Below, one piece after another: positions 1 through 8,139 of a DNA stretch of 27,894 nucleotides; within the stretch, counting starts at the first letter, position 1, and the number at the start of each line of letters is the position of its first letter. The DNA is from SMAG-U1939 sp036376595 (lineage in GTDB: Bacteria; Chloroflexota; Ktedonobacteria; Ktedonobacterales; JADMIN01). The stretch lies in NCBI GenBank assembly GCA_036376595.1, contig DASVAA010000139.1, positions 1 through 27,894 on the forward strand, read 5' to 3'. The notes beneath the pieces are model-generated. The model was not told the origin of the DNA. It worked only from the letters and a program-made list of their open reading frames with translations, and searched no databases. A program made the position numbers and the translations under genes.

Positions 1-87
1 GCCACCCAGCGCCCCACCCCGCTGCCCGATGCGCTGCGCCGCGCGCTGTCCGCCGAGGTGCCGCCCTATGCGGAGGATGTCTCATGA
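1..87 (+). CDS. C-terminal end of a gene truncated by the window start
   Basis: Frame 1 is open from the first base and ends at TGA 85-87, giving 28 residues that finish PPYAEDVS. The stretch is Pro/Ala/Arg-rich with a short amphipathic segment (LPDALRRALSAEV), which reads like the tail of a real protein, but it is too short to assign a family. Its TGA overlaps an ATG at 84-86 (ATGA), so a following ORF could be translationally coupled. The opposite-strand gene ending at 194 is convergent with it. Function is not determinable here. Confidence 0.45.
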   Translation, partial: ATQRPTPLPDALRRALSAEVPPYAEDVS

Positions 88-155
88 GTGCGCTCGATCT
101 CGGGCGACTGCCCGATCTGCCTCAGGCAATAATAAACGGCGGCTCCGGGCAGTAG
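84..155 (+). CDS. Possible 23-aa coupled small ORF
   Basis: ATG 84 overlaps the stop of the preceding partial gene in the form ATGA and opens a 23-codon frame (MSALDLGRLP... GGSGQ) ending at TAG 153-155. A GGAGG at 73-77 (inside CGGAGGATG) provides a ribosome binding site about 6 nt upstream. The peptide has no membrane segment or recognised motif. It could be a genuine leader-size protein, or chance continuation after a 3' end. The overlap and binding site are seen directly; coding status is inference. Confidence 0.25.
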   Translation: MSALDLGRLPDLPQAIINGGSGQ

Positions 156-193
156 CGCCCCGAGCCGCGCACTGGAGACTGATGACGAGGATG

Positions 194-3100
194 CTACTGC
201 GCCAGCGGACGCAACTGGAGCAGGAAGTCGCGCTGCGCCTTTTGCAGCCCACGCACCGACGGCATCTGGCGCTCGATCGCGGTGATTGCCGGCCCCAACT
301 TGCCGCCCGTGGCCGCATCAGTCTCGCGGTAGAGCGGGACTAGGCTGGAGATGAGCTGCGGATAGTCTTTCGCGCTCGCCTGGCGTGACTCGAAGCGCTC
401 GATGAAGTGGCGCGAGCGCTGCACCACCTGCGCCGCGAACACCATGCCGAGAATCTTGGGCAGCGTGCTGTACAGCTCGCTCTGCCAGATCACGGTCTGC
501 AAGATGTCGGCTGGGTCGCCCAGCGCTTTGTGGAGCATCGTGAGGAACGCATCCAGCTTGTGCAGGAGCACCGCGTGCGATGACACGAGGCGGACCTGAT
601 CGGCCGCCTGAACGGCGGCTTCGAGGTCCGCCACCGCCTGCGCGACGCCGAAGGGATCGCCCGCATGCCGCTGACTCACGAGATCGGTGAGGCATTGGCG
701 CATCGGCTGGAGATGCTCCCGCAGCCAAGCGAGATAGTCCTGATAGGGGACTGTACGCGGCTTGCGCGGCGCTTCGCCGGGCATGAGCCGCTCCTCCATC
801 ACGACCTCGATGGTTTCGCGTACCTCATCGCCTTCGCGCACCACCTGCTCTTCGATCAGCGCCGCCTCGACGATCGCGTCTTCATCGCCATCGTGGTCCC
901 CGCCACGGTGGCGGCGAGTTTGCAATTGCTGCGCCGCCTCGCGCTCGCGCTCCGCTCCGGGCGTGCCGAACGCCGCCGCCATACGCCCGAACGCCACACG
1001 ATGAGCATCCACGTTGGCAGCTACGACCTGACTGAGCGGCGCCGGCTGGGCGGCGACGGCAAAGCCATTGACCGGTGTGTTGCCCACCATCTCGTAGAAG
1101 GTGATAGGGATGGCCTGCTTCAGATTGCCGGGCAGCGTCGCGCTGACGCCAATCCAGCGGTTTTCGCCCGGTTCCATGCCGGGCAGCGTCAGCACGCCGC
1201 CCGATGTGAAGGGCTGTTTCGCCGCCACCCCACGCGCGTCCACGACCTCGATCGTCGCCTCGCCCAGGTGCTGCTCCAGGCCGGCGGGCACGCCATAGCG
1301 CAGCACCAAATCGCGGGTGATGGTGCCGGCATTGTGGGCCAGCGCGAAATGGACGTACGCGCCCAGGCCCATGCCCAGATGCACCTGGAGGTTGCGCTGC
1401 GCCTTGTTGTTGTCGTCGATCACCGCGAGATCAGTGGTCGGATAGCCGGGCGCGTGTCCCGTCAGCGAGGGCGGCACGAATGGGTCGCCGGGCGAGCTGA
1501 TCTCGACGGCGAGGCACAGATGCGTCGAGGCGGTGGGGCTGAGCTGCCACAGGTACCCCGGGGTGATCGACGGTCCTAGGTCCGCCGCCAGGAACGACAC
1601 TACCGGATCGGCCCCCGCGATGACCACGTCGGGGTCGCTGGGGTCCGGGGTGCCGGCGTCGGTGTAGTTGCTGCCGGTGCCGAACTCCGACACCATGAAA
1701 TGCGCGCTGACATCGGCGGCGACGCCGCCCATGTTGCGCCGGATGCGCGCGAAGGCGAAGTTGTCGGATGCGGTGCCGGTGCCGTAGCTGGCGGGATCGG
1801 AGTTGGGTTGATCGTTGGCGTTGAAGGTCGGCGTCGTGTTGGCGTGCTGATTCCACACATCGCTGGTCGAGATGAAATCGCCATGCGTGGACGGCTCAAC
1901 GCCGTTGTCGCCGCTGGTGGTGGAGTCGGTCCAGTCGCGCACGTAGAAGTCGGCGCCGGTGGTCTCGTCGGTGATCGTGTAGAAGAACGGGTCGATCGAG
2001 ATCGCCACTGGCGTGGTCCCGCTCGTGGGCAGCAGCTGGTGCGTCGTCCAATCCACGTTGCGCAGATAGGTGATACCCGACGGGAAGTTGGCGGTGTCGG
2101 GGTAGTTGCTGGCGGAGAAGACGCCGTAGAAGTCTTTTCCGATGGCCTGCAGCCCCATGTAGTCGCCGAGGTAGGTGCCAAACTTCGCTGCCGGACTCTC
2201 CGCGTCGGTGTTGGCGAGCACGAAGGTGTCGTGCGAGATGAAGTTGTTGGCGCTGCGCTCGAACTGGGTCAACCAGCGCTGGCTCCCCGGCGCCCCCGTC
2301 ACCTGCTGGTAGCTGAAGCCGACGACGCCACGACTGTTGATCGCCAGGCCCGGATTCTTGGCGGTCGTGATGGTCCGCACGTCGGGCGACCAGTGGACGC
2401 CGTAATCGGTGGAGTAGCGCAGGTGCAGCGTGTAGGTCGTGTCGGAGGTGCCGTCGCCGAAGGCGAGATAGACCCGCCGGCTGTCGCGCGGGTCCACGGC
2501 GATCGCCAGGTCGGAGCCGAAGCGGTCGTTGCCGAAGTTCGCATCCTCGCTGAAGACGATGTCGATCGGGGTGCCGATGGCGACGCGCGATCCCACCAGG
2601 CCATCCACCGGATCGTGCAGATCGTGGAAGGCGGGCGAGCCACCGCCCCAGGTGTCGTCGCGCACGACGACCACATCTACCGCTCGCAGACCCGCTGGCG
2701 TCGTGCCGGTCTGACTGAGATAGGCCGCGTAGACGTGGCCGTCGGTGTGGATGGCCGTGCGGGTGGATGGAAAGTCCCAGATGTGGGTCCGCGTATCCAG
2801 CGCGTCGGACGAGAAGCCCGCTGGCGCGGGCGCTGTGCGGGCGTTCAACGACTCGACGAGCGTCGAGCTGGAGCTGCTCGCGTTTTCCCCGACGAAGACC
2901 CGATCCTTGCCGAGGTCGGGGCTCCAGATCGGCACCAGCACGGTGGATGCCTGCACGTACGGCTGGTCGCCATCTATGGCAAGCAGCGACGTCATCGGGG
3001 TGGTGGCGTTGGGCGTCCGCAGCACCTCGACCTGGAAGGTGGCGATCGAGATGATGCCGCCGTAGAGCGACTCGGAGCCGTCGGCGTAGCGCACGGTCAT

Positions 3101-3352
3101 ATCGTCGGTCGGAAGGACCGCCCCAGCCTGGCTGGGGATGATGTTGCTAGTGGCCCACGTGGCGCCGCCGTCGTTGGAGTAGTAGAGCGGCGCCAGATTG
3201 CCGAGCATGGTGGTGCCGTGAGGATCGTCCAGGCTGAACGCCGTGATGGCGATTTCGCGCGGATTGTTCGGGTTGACCGCGATGTTCGGCTCGCAATCCT
3301 GGAACGTTTCGTCGCTTCTGGTCGCCGGCACGATGTTGACGACGCTGATCAT
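194..3352 (-). CDS. Large Asp-box (BNR/sialidase-like) propeller protein with C-terminal helical domain
   Basis: The protein has 1052 residues. The N-terminal half looks like a beta-propeller of the sialidase/BNR superfamily, with two clear Asp boxes (S-x-D-x-G-x-x-W) at residues 59-66 (SNDGGATW) and 314-321 (STDYGVHW) and sialidase-like phrases such as NIAVNPNNP and AIAVDPRDS. A middle all-beta stretch (about 600-760) follows. A charged His/Asp/Glu-rich linker then leads to an alpha-helical C-terminus (about 860-1052). There is no signal peptide or membrane helix, which is unusual for such propellers. I see no sialidase catalytic Arg triad that I can place with confidence, so an enzymatic role is unsupported. 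Its ATG overlaps the TGA of the upstream gene by 4 nt, so the two are almost certainly cotranslated and may act together. An extracellular role would need a non-classical export route. Confidence 0.8.
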   Translation of the reverse strand: MISVVNIVPATRSDETFQDCEPNIAVNPNNPREIAITAFSLDDPHGTTMLGNLAPLYYSNDGGATWATSNIIPSQAGAVLPTDDMTVRYADGSESLYGGIISIATFQVEVLRTPNATTPMTSLLAIDGDQPYVQASTVLVPIWSPDLGKDRVFVGENASSSSSTLVESLNARTAPAPAGFSSDALDTRTHIWDFPSTRTAIHTDGHVYAAYLSQTGTTPAGLRAVDVVVVRDDTWGGGSPAFHDLHDPVDGLVGSRVAIGTPIDIVFSEDANFGNDRFGSDLAIAVDPRDSRRVYLAFGDGTSDTTYTLHLRYSTDYGVHWSPDVRTITTAKNPGLAINSRGVVGFSYQQVTGAPGSQRWLTQFERSANNFISHDTFVLANTDAESPAAKFGTYLGDYMGLQAIGKDFYGVFSASNYPDTANFPSGITYLRNVDWTTHQLLPTSGTTPVAISIDPFFYTITDETTGADFYVRDWTDSTTSGDNGVEPSTHGDFISTSDVWNQHANTTPTFNANDQPNSDPASYGTGTASDNFAFARIRRNMGGVAADVSAHFMVSEFGTGSNYTDAGTPDPSDPDVVIAGADPVVSFLAADLGPSITPGYLWQLSPTASTHLCLAVEISSPGDPFVPPSLTGHAPGYPTTDLAVIDDNNKAQRNLQVHLGMGLGAYVHFALAHNAGTITRDLVLRYGVPAGLEQHLGEATIEVVDARGVAAKQPFTSGGVLTLPGMEPGENRWIGVSATLPGNLKQAIPITFYEMVGNTPVNGFAVAAQPAPLSQVVAANVDAHRVAFGRMAAAFGTPGAEREREAAQQLQTRRHRGGDHDGDEDAIVEAALIEEQVVREGDEVRETIEVVMEERLMPGEAPRKPRTVPYQDYLAWLREHLQPMRQCLTDLVSQRHAGDPFGVAQAVADLEAAVQAADQVRLVSSHAVLLHKLDAFLTMLHKALGDPADILQTVIWQSELYSTLPKILGMVFAAQVVQRSRHFIERFESRQASAKDYPQLISSLVPLYRETDAATGGKLGPAITAIERQMPSVRGLQKAQRDFLLQLRPLAQ

Positions 3353-4182
3353 CGCGCTGTCCTCCTCCCTGCCACGGCCGCCGCCGGCACGCTCTGCGTC
3401 GGGATGCCCGCCTTCAGCAGTCGCCGCACGCGGTCGAGCTGATCGAGCGGCTGATAGTCCAGGGGATTGGTGGCGGTGAGGCCGCCGACCTTGAACGGCT
3501 CGGAGACGGTCGCCATCTGATCGCTATGCAGCAGGTAGATGCCTTCCTGCTTGGGTGGGAACTTGGGCGTAGCGAACCAGCGGCGGTCGCCGCTGCTGGC
3601 GTAGACTACCGTGACGGTGGGAGCGTCAAGTTTGCCCTTCTCCACCGACCTGACGGCGACGACGGCGGCGCGCCAGAGGGGATCGTGGAAGGAGATCGCG
3701 CGCCCGGAGCCATGCTCGAAGGGCATGGCGGAAGCGGTCACGGTGCCGACGATCACCAGGGACGCGCTGACGAGCACCTGCTGCAAGCGGAGATCGGCGA
3801 GCGCCTGGCGCGCGTTGACCAGCTCGCGGCGCAGCGCGGCCAGATCGGTGTCGGCCGGAAGGCGCCCGGACTCCACCACGGCGATGTTCTCGGCGAAGAT
3901 CCACGGGTTCGCGAAGAACACCGCGGCGCCGCCGGTGGGCAAGGGTTCGCGCAGTTGAATCGTGATCTGCTTGCCGTGATAGGTCGTGAGGGTGGGAATG
4001 GCCTCCAGCACGTCGTCAACGCGCACGACGGCTGCATTCTGACTGGCGGGCACGATTGCCACGTTAGAGGCCCCGTCGCGCACAATCGTGCCCTTGAAGA
4101 CGTAGGCCGACTGACTGACGAGCTGCCCGACGGCGGGCATGACGGCGGCCGCCACGGGCGCCGGCTGCCTGGATTGGCTCAT
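3349..4182 (-). CDS. Protein with two tandem beta-rich (TIMP/NTR-like?) domains, partner of the propeller protein
   Basis: The ATG at 4182 is chosen because a very strong AGGAGGAGGA lies 7 nt upstream; a longer frame to 4212 would start inside that site's leader. The 277-aa product shows two copies of a similar pattern. The first (about 25-90) contains YVFKGTIV, VVRVDDVLE and VFFANPWIF; the second (about 140-225) contains VIVGTVTA, VVAVRSVEKG and EGIYLLHSD. A short coiled segment rich in Arg/Leu/Gln joins them. The order 'V-x-G-T-V ... V-x-x-V-x-K/E-G ... G-x-Y-L' recalls OB-like TIMP/NTR folds, but the Cys residues of that family are missing, so this is a structural guess. There is no signal peptide. 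It overlaps the propeller gene by ATGA. Confidence 0.75.
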   Translation of the reverse strand: MSQSRQPAPVAAAVMPAVGQLVSQSAYVFKGTIVRDGASNVAIVPASQNAAVVRVDDVLEAIPTLTTYHGKQITIQLREPLPTGGAAVFFANPWIFAENIAVVESGRLPADTDLAALRRELVNARQALADLRLQQVLVSASLVIVGTVTASAMPFEHGSGRAISFHDPLWRAAVVAVRSVEKGKLDAPTVTVVYASSGDRRWFATPKFPPKQEGIYLLHSDQMATVSEPFKVGGLTATNPLDYQPLDQLDRVRRLLKAGIPTQSVPAAAVAGRRTAR

Positions 4183-4382
4183 AGATATCCTCCTCCTCCT
4201 GTCTGCGGGCAAGTGCTGCTGCGCGCTTCAACGCTGGGAGGAGATTGCATACTGCGCCTAGGGCGCCCCTACACACCCATCCTCTACGTACACATCCCCG
4301 ATGCCGCACGGCCACACTTTTGCGCGTCAGTCGTGCACTTCAGTCTTGCTCTTCGGTAGTCTGTGGCGCGGTGTCCTCGCGT

Positions 4383-4415
4383 ATCCCGAGCGCATCCCGA
4401 GCGCATCCCGAGCGC
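4383..4415. repeat. Three tandem 11-bp repeats
   Basis: ATCCCGAGCGC occurs three times head to tail without mismatch, followed by ATCG. It lies in the divergent intergenic region. The 11-bp period places each copy on nearly the same helix face, so it could be a regulator site array, or simply slippage-derived DNA. Confidence 0.8.
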
Positions 4416-4591
4416 ATCGTGTTGGTTATGGCGTTGGTGTGCGGTAGCGGCGGATCGAGCGACGCGAGCACTCGACACGGCGGCGGCTGCCGTCCGATTT
4501 CAGCCGGAGGGGAGATCCTCCGCTACGAGGGACATCTCCAATATGGAGTGAGCGACGTACCGTGACAAAAGGGGGGAAGTTGAATACAAAC

Positions 4592-4613
4592 GCGAGACGT
4601 CGTGACGTCTCGC
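4592..4613. promoter_or_regulatory. 22-bp perfect palindrome, candidate operator
   Basis: The arms GCGAGACGTC and GACGTCTCGC are exact reverse complements separated by GT. It sits about 180 bp upstream of the GT39 promoter. The small spacer favours a dimeric regulator site over an RNA hairpin terminator, and no T-tract follows. The arms are seen directly; the operator role is inference. Confidence 0.5.
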
Positions 4614-4791
4614 TCTACGCGGACGGCCTCAAGCATTCCTCGCCCACGCGGATGGCGCAGCAACACGCTACACTAGCTTTACCACTAAAGCCCGTTGTCT
4701 GTCAAGTGGAACCCGCGTTCTCATTCGTCACTCGCTGTCCGAGGAGTCGCCACACGGTCCGCGAGCGACCGCGCCGTCTGGTCGCGGCAGG

Positions 4792-4820
4792 TTGACCACC
4801 GCGGAGCGAGATGCTACGAT
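4792..4820 (+). promoter_or_regulatory. Sigma70-type promoter of the GT39 gene
   Basis: TTGACC (4792-4797) and TACGAT (4815-4820) are separated by exactly 17 bp. A TGC (4812-4814) directly upstream of the -10 gives an extended -10. The start of transcription would be near 4827, about 30 nt before ATG 4858. The promoter overlaps the beginning of the longer reading frame that opens at 4792, which argues against that earlier start. Confidence 0.75.
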
Positions 4821-4857
4821 CCTGCCGCGATGTCCAGCGTGCAGGGGGCTACAGGCT

Positions 4858-6585
4858 ATGGCAAGCGTCGAGATGGCAAGTACCACGGCGTTCAACGCGA
4901 CGGCGACGGCGACCGCACGGCGCCTCGGCTCGCGGATCGGGCGGGCACTGTGGGCGGAGCGCATCACGCTGGCGGTCGCGGCGCTGGCGCTGGCGCTGCG
5001 CCTGTGGGGCATCAACTTCGGGTTGCCCTACGCCGTCCATCCCGACGAGCCGGTGGTCAACGGCACCGTGCTGCACATGATGCGTGTGCCCACCGCCAAC
5101 CCCGACACCTTTATCTACCCCTCGGCGCTGTACTACTACCTGGCCCTCATCGGCGTGCTCTACCAAGGTGTAACTGGCCACCTAATTGGCTCGCCGCCGG
5201 GCACCACCGGGCTGGGTCTGTACCCCAACCCCGACGCGATCTTGTGGATGCGCGTGGGCGTGGCGCTGCTGGGGGTCGCGGCGGTCGCCGTAGTCTACCG
5301 CACGGCGCGCGCGCTGGTTGGTCCCTGGCCGGCGCTTGGCGGCGCGCTGCTGCTGGCCTTCTCGCCGCTGCACATCATCCAGTCGCAGATCGCCACCACC
5401 GACGGCGTCTCGGCGACCGGCATCACACTGCTTGCCGCCTGCTGTGTGCTGGCTGTGCAGACGGAGTCGCGGCGCGCCTTCTGGTTCGCGGGCATCGCGC
5501 TGGGCCTGGCCGCCGGCATCAAGTATAACGTCGCGGCCGGTGGCGTGATGCTCGCCGCGGCGTTGGGCATCGTGCTGTGGCGCGAGCACCGCCGCCGGCC
5601 AGAGGCGGGCTGGGGCGTGCTGCGCGACTCGCGGCTGCTGGCGCTGCTGATCGCGCCGCTGGCCTTTCTGGTGACCACGCCGGCCGCGCTGGCGACGCCG
5701 GGCCAGTTCCTTAACGATGTCGGGGGTGTCTTCCTGCACTATGACGTGCGGGGCCATCCCGGAGTGGCCGGTTCGTCGCTGGTCTACACCCTCGACGAGT
5801 TGTTCAGGGGCAACGAGACGGTACTCAGCGTACTGGCCTGCATCGGGCTGGCCTACGCTCTCTGGCGCCGCCATACCGCAACGCTGGTCGTCACCGCTGG
5901 CCTGCTCGCCTACTTCGTCCTCGTCGCCGCGCCCAAGGTCCACTTCGAGCGCAACCTCGTGCCGCTCATCCCACTGCTGGCGATTCTCGCCGCCGAAGGC
6001 ATCGCGGCGCTGGCGATCGTGCTGGCGTGGGCGAGCCGGTTGGTGACGCGATGGATACAGCCGGAGCGCGCGGCGGCCCTCGTGCGCAGCCGCTGGCTGC
6101 ATGGCGGATTGCTGGCCGCGGTGCTGCTCATCGCCGCGCTGCCGACGCTCACGCGCACCATCCAACAGGACTCCATCCGCTCGTCGCCCGACGTGCAGGC
6201 GACAGCGAGCGGATGGATCGACAGCCACTTGCCGAAGGGGACGCGCATCGCCTACGAGTCGTATTCCGTGACGCTCAACCCTGGCCGCTTCCACCTGGTC
6301 TACCTGCGCGACGGACTCTACACGCAGCCGCTGGCCTGGTACAACGAGCAGCACATCCAGTACGTCGTGGCCAGCCAGATGTACTATTACCGCTTCTTCG
6401 ACGCCGCACCGGCGGATTTTCCCAGCGAGCGTGCGGCCTACGCCTCGATGTTCTCCCGCTGGACCGTGGTGCGCATATGGATCGGTGACAACACCGACGG
6501 CGGCACCCCCGGCGGCAAGATCGTGCTGCTGCGTGTCACCCCGCCAGGCACGATGGCCCCGCACCCCGTCTCGCCGTATCCATGA
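4858..6585 (+). CDS. GT39/PMT-family membrane glycosyltransferase
   Basis: This 575-aa polytopic protein has about ten hydrophobic helices and a soluble C-terminal part. After the first helix, residues 61-65 read HPDEP; the acidic pair D63-E64 in the first extracytoplasmic loop is the hallmark of GT-C enzymes (PMT/ArnT type) that use polyprenyl-phosphate sugars outside the membrane. The helical core runs to about residue 440, followed by a periplasmic-type domain with many Tyr/Trp residues (YNEQH, MYYYRFF). The start at 4858 is preceded by AGGGGG and lies just downstream of a good promoter; the frame from 4792 runs through that promoter. It is probably monocistronic because the next gene is convergent. 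The sugar and acceptor (lipid, protein or polysaccharide) cannot be told from sequence. Confidence 0.88.
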   Translation: MASVEMASTTAFNATATATARRLGSRIGRALWAERITLAVAALALALRLWGINFGLPYAVHPDEPVVNGTVLHMMRVPTANPDTFIYPSALYYYLALIGVLYQGVTGHLIGSPPGTTGLGLYPNPDAILWMRVGVALLGVAAVAVVYRTARALVGPWPALGGALLLAFSPLHIIQSQIATTDGVSATGITLLAACCVLAVQTESRRAFWFAGIALGLAAGIKYNVAAGGVMLAAALGIVLWREHRRRPEAGWGVLRDSRLLALLIAPLAFLVTTPAALATPGQFLNDVGGVFLHYDVRGHPGVAGSSLVYTLDELFRGNETVLSVLACIGLAYALWRRHTATLVVTAGLLAYFVLVAAPKVHFERNLVPLIPLLAILAAEGIAALAIVLAWASRLVTRWIQPERAAALVRSRWLHGGLLAAVLLIAALPTLTRTIQQDSIRSSPDVQATASGWIDSHLPKGTRIAYESYSVTLNPGRFHLVYLRDGLYTQPLAWYNEQHIQYVVASQMYYYRFFDAAPADFPSERAAYASMFSRWTVVRIWIGDNTDGGTPGGKIVLLRVTPPGTMAPHPVSPYP

Positions 6586-6645
6586 GAGTGCGCGGGTCGC
6601 CGCGTAGCTCGGTGGATGAGCGCCCCTTGCGGGTGGGAGTAACCC

Positions 6646-7134
6646 TCACTCAACCGGCAATGGCGGCCCAAGCAGCTCCATCCCGTAGGCGCGCCACAGC
6701 TCTGGATCCCGCGGCGGCATCGCATCAACTCTCGTCACCTCCCGGAAGAACGCCTCCATGTTGCCGGCCGGTTGGAATGCGACCAGGATCCGGCCGCGAG
6801 GCGCATCGCCAACGTACGCCCAGACGTGGGGCAACTTGCGCGGCGCAAGCAGCGAATTGCCGGGATTGAGTCTGAACCGTTCTTGCCCGACCTCGAAGAG
6901 GAATTCGCCTTCGAGCACGTAGAACCACTCCTCTTGGTCGTGATGCAGGTGTCGCGCCGGACCGCCCTTGGCATGGAAGGTGTTCTCGAGCACGAAGAGT
7001 CCGCTGCCATCCTGTGAGGACATCTTGAAATCAATGGCGCTCACGCCGAGTCCGCGGTGCTCGCCGAATCGGTCTGCGCCCGCCGCGACCCACAGAGCGG
7101 AGTTGCCAACTGGCGATTGCCAGGGTTCGTTCAT
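6646..7134 (-). CDS. Cupin-domain protein (quercetinase-like single cupin)
   Basis: This is a 162-aa single cupin. Motif 1 covers residues 58-76: H62-x-H64 and the acidic pair E68/E69, closing with LEGEF. Motif 2 covers 91-103: PGNS... P98 ... H103. These His/Glu positions normally hold one divalent metal. The sequence WFYVLEGEFLFEVG is typical of small cytosolic cupins annotated as quercetin dioxygenase-like, but substrate is not predictable. GAGGAAG lies just upstream of ATG 7134. The gene starts 23 nt after the stop of the M55 peptidase gene, so the two likely share a transcript. No signal peptide. Function could be enzymatic or ligand sensing. Confidence 0.85.
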   Translation of the reverse strand: MNEPWQSPVGNSALWVAAGADRFGEHRGLGVSAIDFKMSSQDGSGLFVLENTFHAKGGPARHLHHDQEEWFYVLEGEFLFEVGQERFRLNPGNSLLAPRKLPHVWAYVGDAPRGRILVAFQPAGNMEAFFREVTRVDAMPPRDPELWRAYGMELLGPPLPVE

Positions 7135-7157
7135 GGAAGCTTCCTCAGGTGGTCTCG

Positions 7158-7988
7158 TTAGTCTACAAGCGAGCGGGTGAGGTAGACGACAGTCACGAAG
7201 GTCTGGAAAATGTCGAGCGGTCGATCGCTCGCGTAGCGCACCGTACGCGGCCGGCCGGAGACGACCTCGACGCCGCGCACCCAGGCGGCCATCTCGGCCA
7301 TATCGGCGGTCAGGAACGTGACCTCCAGCTCCGTTGGCGTCGGGAAGCTCGGCGCGGAGGACGGGCGCGCGCTGGTGAGCGCGGCGTGCGCGCCCTCCTC
7401 GATGCGCCCTCGCGCGACGCTAGGATGCAGGCTCTCGGCGGCGGTGCGCGAGATCGAGCGCTTGACCACCACTGTATGCGGCGCGGGCGCGATCGCGGCG
7501 GATTCCTCGGCCGTCACCTGGTCGCCGGTGACGAGCGCGATCGGCACGCCGTAGTGCGCGGCGACGAGCGCGTTGAGCGCCGACTCGCCGACCACCGCGC
7601 CGTTGAGCCGCGCCTCCCAGATCGCGCGTGGGTTATAGCTGTGGCTCAGGATCGCGTGACTGGCGCCGACCGAGCCGTGGTAGCCGAGGAAGAAGATCGC
7701 GTCGAAGGAGCTATCCAGCCCCTCCATCATGTAGAGCGGCTTGTGCTTGCCGCTGATCAGGCTCGCGTCGTCGGTAATCTCGTCGGGAGGCAGGTTGCGC
7801 ATCACGCTGTGCGAGTCGTTGACCACGAACTCGGTCGCCCCGGCGCGCCTGGCGCCAGCGATAGCGGCGTTCAGCTCGCCCAGCAGCAGACGGCGGCCCA
7901 TGTCGTAGTCGTGGCTGCCGACCATGATCTGGTCCCAGTCCACGATCCCCGCCACGCCCTCGAAATCCGTCGAGATGTAGACCTTCAT
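7158..7988 (-). CDS. M55-family D-aminopeptidase (DppA-like)
   Basis: This 276-aa protein aligns by eye along its length with Bacillus DppA, a self-compartmentalising zinc D-aminopeptidase that cleaves D-Ala-containing dipeptides. The zinc ligand positions D8 and E10 (STDFEG), H60 (NDSH) and H104 (LGYH) are present at the DppA numbering. The SHS motif (H116) matches the DppA nucleophile region, and VGE (E135) supplies the last ligand. ATG 7988 is chosen because GGGAGG lies about 10 nt upstream; an in-frame GTG at 8006 would overlap that site. The cupin gene follows closely in the same direction. A role in recycling peptidoglycan D-amino acids is the family expectation, not shown by context here. 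Confidence 0.92.
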   Translation of the reverse strand: MKVYISTDFEGVAGIVDWDQIMVGSHDYDMGRRLLLGELNAAIAGARRAGATEFVVNDSHSVMRNLPPDEITDDASLISGKHKPLYMMEGLDSSFDAIFFLGYHGSVGASHAILSHSYNPRAIWEARLNGAVVGESALNALVAAHYGVPIALVTGDQVTAEESAAIAPAPHTVVVKRSISRTAAESLHPSVARGRIEEGAHAALTSARPSSAPSFPTPTELEVTFLTADMAEMAAWVRGVEVVSGRPRTVRYASDRPLDIFQTFVTVVYLTRSLVD

Positions 7989-8139
7989 CGCTGCGTAACC
8001 TCCCACTTGGAGCCAGAGGATGAATTCGAGTTCCGCTACCGCGCGAGGACCGGCGGATGTATGCGCGCCTATGAGCCTCCGGCCACAACGGCCGCCCGCG
8101 CGGCCTGGGAGATCGGTCCCGCCGCATCTGCTATCATCG

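Larger units (their letters stand above)
4183..4791. other. Long intergenic region between divergent genes
   Basis: This is about 600 nt without a convincing gene. It holds the ribosome binding site of the minus-strand gene, a triple 11-bp tandem repeat (4383-4415), a small palindrome with CTCCA/TGGAG arms (4536-4548) and a 22-bp perfect palindrome (4592-4613). It ends at the promoter of the GT39 gene. Short open frames here (for example on + at 4245-4565) lack ribosome binding sites and recognisable composition, so I leave them out. I found no clear -35/-10 pair for the minus-strand operon. Confidence 0.6.

Noticed and set aside
1700..3442. 580-aa open frame antisense to the large propeller gene
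   Set aside because: It is a GC-skew shadow: low-complexity Gly/Val/Arg/Asp composition, no ribosome binding site, and the opposite frame has clear Asp boxes.
4383..4415. Possible CRISPR-like repeats
   Set aside because: Units are 11 bp and directly adjacent without spacers.
4792..4857. Earlier start of the GT39 gene
   Set aside because: The frame begins on the -35 hexamer of the gene's own promoter.
5182..6564. 460-aa antisense frame over the GT39 gene
   Set aside because: Arg/Gln/Gly-rich composition typical of the complementary frame of a hydrophobic gene; no motif.
8129..8137. TGC-TATCAT extended -10 on the plus strand
   Set aside because: It points into the antisense strand of the ferredoxin gene with no plus-strand gene downstream; probably chance.
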